Notes under the pieces: model-generated
Databases searched by the model: none
Told to the model about the DNA's origin: nothing
Seen by the model: the letters and a program-made list of their open reading frames with translations, nothing else
Position numbers and translations under genes: made by a program
In this document: positions 5,853 through 11,333 of the stretch, piece after piece
Layout: every line of letters begins with the position of its first letter
Position numbering within the stretch: the stretch's first letter is position 1
NCBI GenBank assembly: GCA_937965665.1
Contig: CALCJE010000084.1
Span: 1 to 11,333 of the forward strand
Length of the DNA stretch: 11,333 nucleotides
DNA from: an uncultured Bacteroidales bacterium
GTDB lineage: Bacteria > Bacteroidota > Bacteroidia > Bacteroidales > UBA4417
Reading direction: 5' to 3'

Positions 5853-6827
5853 ATGAAAAAGACCCTGATCCTGGCTTTTGCCTTAACCATCGTTTCCACT
5901 TTTTCTTTCAAAAATCTGCAGGCACAAACCAAAGAGGAAGCAGTACTGGCATTTAATTCAACGCTTGAGCTTTCGAAAACCGATATGGCCGGTGCTGTTG
6001 CAAAAATGCAGGAAGTTGTAAAAATGTGCACTGCTATAGGTAAAGAAGCCGACACGCTAAAGATGAAAGCCACAACAGTTATTCCTGTTTGGCAGTACAA
6101 TGTGGGTAACAACCTGAAGAATGACAAAAAATTCGACCTGGCTATGGCTGCTTACGAAAAAAGCAGCGAATTTGCTGTTACCTATGGCGATGACAATATC
6201 AAGGAAAAATCGGCAAGCCAACTCGTACTTTTATATATGGGCAAGGGAAGTACTTATTATAAAGCAGATAAAGCTGACTCCGCTTTACTCTTCCTGGATA
6301 AAGCCCTGGCTTTAAATCCTGATTACAGCAAAGCTATTTTCACCAAAGGCCAGGTTTACAAGAAAAAAGGTGATAACGCCAAAATGCTCGAAAACATGCA
6401 ACTGGCTATTACTACTGCAACAAAAACCAATGACACTGTAATTATTAAGGCTGCTAAAAACATGATTGGCTCCAGCCTCAACCAGGAAGGCATTGCAGCT
6501 TATAACAAAAAAATGTATGCTGATGCTGTAACCAAACTGAACAGTGCACTGGAATATGGATTTAAGACTAAAGATCTGTACTATGTGCTGGCTTCATCAA
6601 ACAACAGTCTGAAAAAATACGACGAAGCCATAACCGCTGCAAATGCCGGCATGGCCATGGATGAGCAAACCAATGAAAAACTGGCACGTTACTATTGCGA
6701 AATCGCAAAAGCTTACGAAGGTAAAAAGGACATAGGAAATGCCTGTACGAACTATAAAAAGGCAGCTTACGGCTCATTTGCACAATTTTCGAACGACAAG
6801 ATCAAGAATGTGCTGAAATGCCAGTAA
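5853..6827 (+). CDS. Secreted tetratricopeptide-repeat protein
   Basis: A 324-residue protein with a clear signal peptide: MKK, a hydrophobic core (LILAFALTIVSTFSF), and a likely signal peptidase I cut after LQAQ (about residue 25), with no lipobox cysteine. The mature part is almost wholly helical TPR-like repeats. Recognisable units include 78-106 (NNLKNDKKFDLAMAAYEKS), 126-158 (ending FLDKALALNPD), 159-188, 208-237 (AAYNKKMYADAVTKLNSAL), 241-270 and 275-305. Such proteins act as protein-protein scaffolds, here in the periplasm or envelope; the partner is unknown. It stands alone, with its own promoter (5776-5806) and terminator (6846-6870). No enzymatic domain is visible. Confidence 0.9.
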   Translation: MKKTLILAFALTIVSTFSFKNLQAQTKEEAVLAFNSTLELSKTDMAGAVAKMQEVVKMCTAIGKEADTLKMKATTVIPVWQYNVGNNLKNDKKFDLAMAAYEKSSEFAVTYGDDNIKEKSASQLVLLYMGKGSTYYKADKADSALLFLDKALALNPDYSKAIFTKGQVYKKKGDNAKMLENMQLAITTATKTNDTVIIKAAKNMIGSSLNQEGIAAYNKKMYADAVTKLNSALEYGFKTKDLYYVLASSNNSLKKYDEAITAANAGMAMDEQTNEKLARYYCEIAKAYEGKKDIGNACTNYKKAAYGSFAQFSNDKIKNVLKCQ

Positions 6828-6845
6828 ACTTATTTTGAGATTCTG

Positions 6846-6870
6846 AAAGCCGGTTATGCCGGCTTTTTTT
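6846..6870 (+). terminator. Rho-independent terminator of the TPR gene
   Basis: Stem AAAGCCGG (6846-6853) with CCGGCTTT (6859-6866), loop TTATG, then a run of T's to 6870. It starts 19 bases after the TPR stop. On the minus strand only three T's follow the stem, so it should act mainly on plus-strand transcripts; it lies 27 bases past the end of the convergent HsdR-N gene. Confidence 0.9.
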
Positions 6871-6896
6871 ATTTCAGCTTTTACCAGCCAATGCCG

Positions 6897-7364
6897 TTAA
6901 ACTGCAGCTGTTCCCTGTAAATCATTAAAATCGGGGATATCTTCAATAAAGATGTATTGTTTGTTCAGGTAATCAAGCCTGCAGGGATAATGTTCGAGCC
7001 CATTGGTTATAAGGAAATATTCGGCTTGCAGCAACATATTATACCTTGCAGCCTGGTCGAATGTTTTTTCGGTAATATCCACTTCGGGAGCTTTACATTC
7101 GGCCAGGAGTAGCGGGCTGCCGTTACGCCTGAAAATTACCAGGTCGAATCGTTTGGGCATTTTGTTCAGCATCAGTTGCTTTTCGACCCCAATCATCGAA
7201 ATCGGGTATCCTTTCACCAGGGTAACATACATTATCAGATGCTGCCTTACCCATTCCTCGGGCGTAAGGGTAACAAACTTCCGCCGTACAGGATCGAATA
7301 TTTCCGTTCGCGAACCTATATTCCTGACTTTAAAGTCGAAATGAGGAAAGTTTAGCTGCTGCAT
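6897..7364 (-). CDS. Stand-alone HsdR-N (PD-(D/E)xK) domain protein
   Basis: A 155-residue protein matching the N-terminal nuclease domain of type I restriction HsdR subunits (HSDR_N_2 type), without helicase or C-terminal domains. The nuclease-like core looks intact: E61, D74 in KRFDLVIF, E89-C-K91 in LLLAECKAP, and the QxxxY motif Q104-AAR-Y108. Preceding conserved text: FDPVRRKFVTLTPEEWVRQH (24-42). ATG 7364 is chosen because MQQLNFPHFDFKVR is the usual family opening; extending to the in-frame start at 7433 adds 23 unlike residues and runs over the promoter. No HsdM or HsdS is nearby, so a restriction role is unsupported. Its place beside AMP nucleosidase and holA recurs in Bacteroidetes, which suggests a conserved housekeeping or DNA-repair function (inference). 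Confidence 0.87.
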   Translation of the reverse strand: MQQLNFPHFDFKVRNIGSRTEIFDPVRRKFVTLTPEEWVRQHLIMYVTLVKGYPISMIGVEKQLMLNKMPKRFDLVIFRRNGSPLLLAECKAPEVDITEKTFDQAARYNMLLQAEYFLITNGLEHYPCRLDYLNKQYIFIEDIPDFNDLQGTAAV

Positions 7365-7401
7365 TTTATTAACAATATGGGAATTCTTGCCGATATCACT
7401 G

Positions 7402-7434
7402 CAAAGATGGCTTAAAAATTTTAAATTTGCCAAA
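7402..7434. promoter_or_regulatory. Compact divergent promoter region, HsdR-N gene / AMP nucleosidase
   Basis: Minus strand: TTTG (7434-7431), 21 bases, CATCTTTG (7409-7402), one mismatch to TAnnTTTG, reading toward the HsdR-N gene with a leader of about 30 nt. Plus strand: TAAATTTG (7422-7429), an exact -7 match, 29 bases before the AMP nucleosidase ATG, without a clear -33. The two elements interleave within 33 bp, so polymerases may compete. Confidence 0.5.
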
Positions 7435-7458
7435 CCAAACCAATTTTGACCACAACCT

Positions 7459-8229
7459 ATGCGTACAAAGAAAGAAATTGTTGATAACTGGCTACCCCGG
7501 TATACCGGAACGGCACTTGAAGATTTCGGAGAATATATTTTGCTTGTAAATTTCGGGGCTTACCTTGAGACCTTTGCCCGGCTGAACAATGTTGAAATTC
7601 AGGGCAAAGACCGGTCGATGCCCAGTGCCACTGCCGGAAATATCACCATGATACGATTTGGAATGGGCAGTGCCAATGCTGCTACGGTTATGGACCTGCT
7701 GAGTGCCATAAATCCAAAGGCATGCCTTTTTCTGGGTAAATGTGGCGGGCTCAAACACATTAATGCACTGGGCGACTATATCCTTCCCATTGCGGCCATT
7801 CGCGGAGAAGGAACTTCCAATGACTATTTCCCACCTGAAATTCCGGCGCTGCCTGCATTTAGTTTGCAGAAAGCTATATCGACAACCATACGCGAAATGA
7901 AACTCGACTATTACACCGGAACCGTATATACCACCAACCGACGGGTTTGGGAACATGACGAAGAATTTAAACAGTACCTTCAAAAGACCAGGGCCATGGG
8001 AATTGACCTTGAAACAGCCACCATTTTTATTGTTGGCTTTGCAAATTCAATCCCAACAGGGGCTTTGCTTCTGGTATCGGACCAGCCAATGATTTCGAGC
8101 GGAGTAAAAACAGAGAAAAGCGACAAAATTGTGACCGAAAACTTCATGGAAAATCATGTAATTATCGGGATCGAATCGCTAAAGCAACTTATTGAAAAAC
8201 GTGTAACGGTAAAACACCTGAAATTTTAA
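7459..8229 (+). CDS. AMP nucleosidase (short Bacteroidetes-type)
   Basis: Predicted to hydrolyse AMP to adenine and ribose 5-phosphate, a cytosolic step in purine balance. It has 256 residues: the catalytic PNP/UDP-phosphorylase-like domain alone, matching the short AMN-like subfamily rather than the roughly 480-residue E. coli Amn with its extra N-terminal domain. Key regions: IVDNWLPRYTG (7-17), GMGSANAATVMDLL (68-81), FLGKCGGLK (91-99), GIDLETATIF (181-190; ribose-contacting glutamate region) and LLVSDQPM (204-211; catalytic aspartate region). It starts a co-directional pair with holA (34-bp gap). Substrate is inferred from subfamily; another nucleoside or nucleotide cannot be ruled out by sequence. 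Confidence 0.88.
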   Translation: MRTKKEIVDNWLPRYTGTALEDFGEYILLVNFGAYLETFARLNNVEIQGKDRSMPSATAGNITMIRFGMGSANAATVMDLLSAINPKACLFLGKCGGLKHINALGDYILPIAAIRGEGTSNDYFPPEIPALPAFSLQKAISTTIREMKLDYYTGTVYTTNRRVWEHDEEFKQYLQKTRAMGIDLETATIFIVGFANSIPTGALLLVSDQPMISSGVKTEKSDKIVTENFMENHVIIGIESLKQLIEKRVTVKHLKF

Positions 8230-8263
8230 GTCATACATTCCGCTTCGATTTCAAAATTCATCA

Positions 8264-9283
8264 ATGACATCAACCTATTTTCAGTTAGTTAAAGATTTCC
8301 AGAAAAGGGCATTTGTAAACATTTACCTTTTTTATGGAGAAGAGCCGTTTTACATCGACGAACTCTCCGATTACCTTACCGAACATGTGCTGACCGACAT
8401 TGAAAAGGAATTTAACCAGGTGGTTTTATATGGGCGCGATTCGTCGGCTGCCCAGGTTGTTAACAGTTGCAAGCAGTTTCCCATGGTTGGCGACCGCCAG
8501 CTTGTTGTGCTGCGCGAAGCACAGGATATGGATTTAAAGAAAGAAGAAAACCTGAACCTGCTTCTTTCCTATATCAGCCGTCCGCAGCCATCAACCATAT
8601 TGGTGATCTGCCATAAATACAAAGCCCCGGGTGCCAAACTGCTGAAAGCACTTACCGCTTCCGATAAAACAATTATTGTTGAATCGAAAAGAAAGTATGA
8701 AAACGAAATGCCTGCATGGATCACCAACCAGGTGAAAAACAGCGGTTATACCATTTCGGATAAGGCCGCCAATATGCTGGTTGAATACCTGGGCACAAAC
8801 CTGGAGAAAATAAACAATGAACTGAGCAAACTATATATTAATCATCCTAAGGAAAAGGTGATTAATGAAGTAGTGATTGAGACTTATATCGGCATCAGTA
8901 AAGATTACAATATTTTTGAATTTCAGAAAGCGCTGGCAAAGAAAAACGTACTGAAGGCAAACCAGATTGCGAACCACTTCGCGCTGAACCCCGGTGAAAA
9001 CTCTCTCTTTAAAATCATCCCGATGGTGTTTGGCTTTTTCAGTAAAGTACTGCTGATTCATTCCCTGACCGACAAATCGGAATCGGCCATCATGAGCAAA
9101 GCCAAGTTAACACCCTATACAAAACAGGATTATTTAGATGCATATAGAAATTACAGCGCAAAAAAAGCGCTCGAAATCATTGGCTGGCTTCGCGAATGCA
9201 ATGTAAGGGCAATTGGTATAGATAACTACTCAGCCGATCATGGTGAACTACTTCGGGAACTGGTGTTTAAGATTATGCACTGA
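8264..9283 (+). CDS. holA: DNA polymerase III subunit delta
   Basis: The clamp-loader wrench that opens the beta sliding clamp, part of the cytosolic replisome. It has 339 residues, the expected length. The N-terminal AAA+-like domain lacks a working P-loop, as normal for delta. Recognisable stretches: YLFYGEEPFYIDEL (21-34), VLREAQDMD, a strand with TILVICHKYKAPGAKL, the central LVEYLGTNLEKINNELSKL, ISKDYNIFEFQKAL and the C-terminal collar helices ending in ADHGELLRELVFKIMH. The ATG at 8264 fits the family. It probably shares a transcript with the upstream nucleosidase. No terminator hairpin follows; instead a 7-bp repeat array begins two bases after the stop. Confidence 0.95.
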   Translation: MTSTYFQLVKDFQKRAFVNIYLFYGEEPFYIDELSDYLTEHVLTDIEKEFNQVVLYGRDSSAAQVVNSCKQFPMVGDRQLVVLREAQDMDLKKEENLNLLLSYISRPQPSTILVICHKYKAPGAKLLKALTASDKTIIVESKRKYENEMPAWITNQVKNSGYTISDKAANMLVEYLGTNLEKINNELSKLYINHPKEKVINEVVIETYIGISKDYNIFEFQKALAKKNVLKANQIANHFALNPGENSLFKIIPMVFGFFSKVLLIHSLTDKSESAIMSKAKLTPYTKQDYLDAYRNYSAKKALEIIGWLRECNVRAIGIDNYSADHGELLRELVFKIMH

Positions 9284-9285
9284 GT

Positions 9286-9362
9286 GGGGTGAGGGGTAAG
9301 GGGTAAGGTGTAAGGTGTAAGGTGTAAGTTAAAAGTTATAAGTTATAAGTTATAAGTTATAA
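9286..9362. repeat. Heptamer tandem array A (11 units of 7 bp)
   Basis: Eleven consecutive 7-base units fill 77 bases: GGGGTGA, GGGGTAA x2, GGTGTAA x3, GTTAAAA, GTTATAA x4. The units change stepwise along the array from G-rich to A/T-rich, keeping G at position 1 and AA at the end. This resembles the heptanucleotide STRR repeats described in cyanobacteria. It starts two bases after the holA stop and ends 80 bases before the lipoprotein gene. Because the period is 7, any reading frame through it would shift with each copy gained or lost. Confidence 0.93.
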
Positions 9363-9442
9363 GTGAAGCCGAATTATTGAAAACTGACCTTCGATAATAA
9401 TTGACTTAGCTTAATGAATTTAATAAATGATTAAAAAATACC

Positions 9443-10012
9443 ATGATTAAAAACAACAAAATGAAACTGATTAAATTATTCGGACTGTCAGCTATTTTTT
9501 TTAGTTTAATTGCTTGTGGACAAACAGCTCAAAAGGATGTACAATTAAATATCCCTAATGATTGGAAAACCATAGATGAATCAGGTTTTACAATTCAGTA
9601 TCCTGATAGCTTTGAACTAAATAAATCAGGACACATGGGCACGACTTTTATTCTTCTGTCCAAACAGACTTCTCAACAAGATTTATTCAGAGAAAATGTC
9701 AATTTAATAATTCAAGATTTAACAGGGCAAAATATAAACCTTGATAAATATGTGGAAATATCAGAAGGACAAATAAAGACAATGATTACCAACGGAAATA
9801 TCATTGAAAGTAAACGGATGAAAACTGTTGATAAAGAATATCAAAAAGTGATTTTTACTGGAAAACAGGGACAGTTTAATCTTAAGTTTGAACAAAATTA
9901 TTGGATTGTTAAACAAAAAGTCTATGTTCTGACATTGACATGTGAGATTGATCAATTTGATGAATACCAAGCAATTGGTGAAAAAATCATGAATAGCTTT
10001 AAGATAAAATAA
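9443..10012 (+). CDS. PsbP-like (Mog1/PsbP/DcrB-fold) lipoprotein
   Basis: A 189-residue predicted lipoprotein. MKLIKLFGLSAIFF and the lipobox SLIAC place the lipidated cysteine at residue 25. The mature domain pattern (FTIQYPDSF; a GTTFILLS strand; LFRENVNLIIQDLTG; LDKYVEISEGQIKTMI; YWIVKQKVYVLTLTCE; FDEYQAIGEKIMNSFKIK) matches PsbP-related proteins of Bacteroidetes, whose role is unknown. The ATG at 9461 (MKLIKL) is an equally good start; I list the longer form. The gene is clearly AT-richer than its surroundings: hand counts give 25% and 30% G+C for 9661-9720 and 9721-9780, against 57% and 45% for two 60-base lines of holA. Both sides carry the same 7-bp repeat. Together this suggests a recently acquired gene, though I see no mobile element. 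Confidence 0.82.
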   Translation: MIKNNKMKLIKLFGLSAIFFSLIACGQTAQKDVQLNIPNDWKTIDESGFTIQYPDSFELNKSGHMGTTFILLSKQTSQQDLFRENVNLIIQDLTGQNINLDKYVEISEGQIKTMITNGNIIESKRMKTVDKEYQKVIFTGKQGQFNLKFEQNYWIVKQKVYVLTLTCEIDQFDEYQAIGEKIMNSFKIK

Positions 10013-10150
10013 TTTCTGAACACACACAAAGTATAGCATTAGAATGGGTTTCAGAAGGTAATTAAAATTTCAACCTCGCATAACCTTCCGTGTAGGTTAA
10101 TAGGAAAGAAGTCCCTAATCCCAAACTGCTGTTACAATAGACTTTAGAAA
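10013..10150. other. Spacer after lipoprotein gene, no gene seen
   Basis: AT-rich DNA without a supported reading frame. A 6-bp hairpin (TAACCT 10081-10086, loop of 7, AGGTTA 10094-10099) has no T-tract. TTCTGAA (10014-10020) and TTCAGAA (10050-10056) form a short, distant inverted repeat that could be chance. No clear terminator for the lipoprotein gene before 10214. Confidence 0.45.
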
Positions 10151-10185
10151 GGTGTAAGGCGTAAGGCTTCGGAAGTAAGTTGTAA
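10151..10185. repeat. Heptamer tandem array B (degenerate, about 5 units)
   Basis: In 7-base phase: GGTGTAA, GGCGTAA, GGCTTCG, GAAGTAA, GTTGTAA. Three or four units match array A (GGTGTAA is identical to its main unit) and one is diverged. Array B lies on the far side of the lipoprotein gene, in the same orientation as array A. Confidence 0.75.
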
Positions 10186-10213
10186 GAGACGAGAAGAACG
10201 TTGATGACCAAAG

Positions 10214-10245
10214 AAAAAGGCGGTTCCGGGGAGAACCGCCTTTTT
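10214..10245. terminator. Bidirectional rho-independent terminator
   Basis: Stem GGCGGTTC (10219-10226) with GAACCGCC (10233-10240), extended by AAAAA (10214-10218) with TTTTT (10241-10245), loop of 6. It lies 20 bases past the sppA stop and has T-tracts on both strands, so it can end minus-strand sppA transcripts and any plus-strand read-through from the lipoprotein gene. Confidence 0.92.
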
Positions 10246-10264
10246 GTATTATTAACAAAAGCGC

Positions 10265-11333
10265 TTATTTGATATCGAATTCGTAGGGCATCAGGGCCTG
10301 TATACCTTGCATGCGGCTCATGCGGCTCAGGTATTTGTAATATGGATACGCAGCACCTAACTCAGTACGAAGCGATACTTTTGTGTTGTCACCAACGAAT
10401 GTTTCCATCAATTGATGGAACGTATCTTTTTGTTCAGGCAGTTCCTGGGTACCGTAATTTTTGAGTTTAGCAAGCCTTGCTGCTTCTTTTATAGCATCAT
10501 TTAAGCCTCCGAATTCGTCGATAAGCCCGATGCGCTTAGCATCAATTCCGCTCCAAACACGTCCCTGCCCGATGCTGTCGACCTGGGCAACCGTCATTTT
10601 TCGTCCCTCGGAAACATGGGTGGTAAAAGTACTGTATATGTTTTCGATATCGCGGGTAATAATTTTCTTTTCAGCATCATTCATGGGCCGGGTAACCGGG
10701 ATATAATCGGCATACGGGTTGGTTTTCACTTCGTCGAAAGTTATTCCCAGGTTTTTGTTAAACATTTCCTTAAAGTTGGGAATAATCCCGAAAACACCTA
10801 TAGACCCGGTAATGGTATTTGGATAGGCATAAATTTTATCGGCGGCGCACGAAATATAATACCCGCCCGAAGCAGCCACATCGCCCATAGAAACTACGAC
10901 CGGTTTTACCTTTTTGGTCAGCAGCATTTCGCGCCAAATCACATCCGATGCCAGGGCACTTCCTCCCGGCGAATTTACCCTGAGCACAACAGCTTTTACA
11001 TTATCATCCAAACGAGCTTTGCGAATGGCTTTCGAAATAGTTTCGGAACCAATGGTTTCCTCGTCGCCTTCGCCACTTTTAATATCACCTGTGGCATAAA
11101 TTACAGCTATTTTATCCTGCGATGAGCTTTTATCGGAATCAGGAGCTTTGGCATACCTGCCAATTTTCATAAATTTCAGGTCGCGGGTAGTTTTTACATC
11201 CAGGCGGCTTTTAAGTTCATCCAGCACCTGGTCTTTATACAACAGTTTATCCACCATTTTCTGGCTCACTGCATCCTGCGGAGTTTGTATTTTATATTCA
11301 TTGGCAATGGCATTCAGGTCATCGACCGAAATT
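10265..11333 (-). CDS. sppA: Signal peptide peptidase SppA, 67K type (5' end cut by window edge)
   Basis: A membrane-anchored serine protease that degrades cleaved signal peptides in the periplasm. The frame is open from the right edge to the stop at 10265-10267, giving 355 residues of the C-terminal part (the full protein is about 590). In this class the N-terminal half carries the membrane anchor and the catalytic lysine, which lie outside the window. Seen here: LNAIANEYKIQTPQDAVSQ, the VLRVNSPGGSALASD stretch, and the nucleophile region SMGDVAASGGYYIS with the catalytic Ser codon at 10870-10868. Then come NTITGSIGVFG, RVWSGIDAKRIGLIDEFGGL and a C-terminal tail. No real start lies within the window: the GTG at 11269 is an internal valine, since homology continues upstream of it. 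The gene ends at the bidirectional terminator 10214-10245. Confidence 0.95.
   Translation of the reverse strand, partial: ISVDDLNAIANEYKIQTPQDAVSQKMVDKLLYKDQVLDELKSRLDVKTTRDLKFMKIGRYAKAPDSDKSSSQDKIAVIYATGDIKSGEGDEETIGSETISKAIRKARLDDNVKAVVLRVNSPGGSALASDVIWREMLLTKKVKPVVVSMGDVAASGGYYISCAADKIYAYPNTITGSIGVFGIIPNFKEMFNKNLGITFDEVKTNPYADYIPVTRPMNDAEKKIITRDIENIYSTFTTHVSEGRKMTVAQVDSIGQGRVWSGIDAKRIGLIDEFGGLNDAIKEAARLAKLKNYGTQELPEQKDTFHQLMETFVGDNTKVSLRTELGAAYPYYKYLSRMSRMQGIQALMPYEFDIK

Noticed and set aside
6897..7364. Part of a type I restriction-modification system
   Set aside because: No methyltransferase, specificity subunit or helicase domain is present in the window, and neighbours are housekeeping genes.
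7492..7983. Minus-strand frame of 163 codons opposite AMP nucleosidase
   Set aside because: Antisense shadow of a clearly conserved enzyme, with no domain signature.
9286..9362. Telomere-like or CRISPR-like repeat
   Set aside because: Units are contiguous 7-mers without spacers, there are no cas genes, the array is internal to a chromosome segment between housekeeping genes, and the unit is not a known telomere repeat.
10616..11125. Long plus-strand frame (169 codons) opposite sppA
   Set aside because: It lies wholly antisense to well-conserved SppA sequence including the catalytic region; its codons mirror sppA and no family is recognised.

Overview
The window reads as chromosomal DNA from a member of the Bacteroidota (Bacteroidetes), probably from the Bacteroidales/Marinilabiliales or a nearby environmental lineage. 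Three things support this: family-specific proteins (DUF3822 next to rsmD, a BlaI/M56 pair whose peptidase carries SusC-plug-like repeats, and a stand-alone HsdR-N protein beside AMP nucleosidase and holA); promoters matching the Bacteroidetes primary-sigma consensus (-33 TTTG, about 19-21 bp, -7 TAnnTTTG); and weak or absent Shine-Dalgarno sites. No tRNA, rRNA, CRISPR array, transposase or integrase is visible.

Layout, left to right. (1) 1-1117: pyrE, cut by the left edge and on the minus strand, lies head-to-head with a NUDIX hydrolase. Their ATG codons interlock in one CATG. (2) 1118-3302: a self-contained regulatory cassette made of an AT-rich spacer, three tandem 20-bp operator-like units ending at a good promoter, a BlaI/MecI-type repressor, an M56 BlaR1-like membrane metallopeptidase, and a strong terminator. 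(3) 3353-5428: coaD (plus) converges on a DUF3822-rsmD pair (minus), with coaD and rsmD sharing a TTAA stop-stop junction. DUF3822 has a consensus promoter and a leader of about 135 nt containing a hairpin. (4) 5258-5852: a gene-poor spacer with back-to-back promoters. (5) 5853-6870: a secreted TPR protein with its own promoter and terminator. (6) 6897-9283: a stand-alone HsdR-N nuclease-like protein (minus) diverges from an AMP nucleosidase-holA pair (plus). (7) 9286-10185: an AT-rich PsbP-like lipoprotein gene bracketed by two arrays of the same 7-bp repeat. (8) 10214-11333: a terminator and the C-terminal part of sppA (minus), cut by the right edge.

Functionally most of the window is housekeeping: pyrimidine nucleotide synthesis, CoA synthesis, 16S rRNA methylation, nucleotide turnover, the replisome clamp loader and envelope proteolysis. 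The accessory signals are the BlaI/M56 cassette, whose sensor lacks a penicillin-binding domain and ends in two TonB-plug-like repeats, and the heptamer-flanked lipoprotein gene. I see no defence, phage or secretion system. The best candidates for something new are the phased operator array with its plug-repeat sensor, and the heptamer-bracketed gene.
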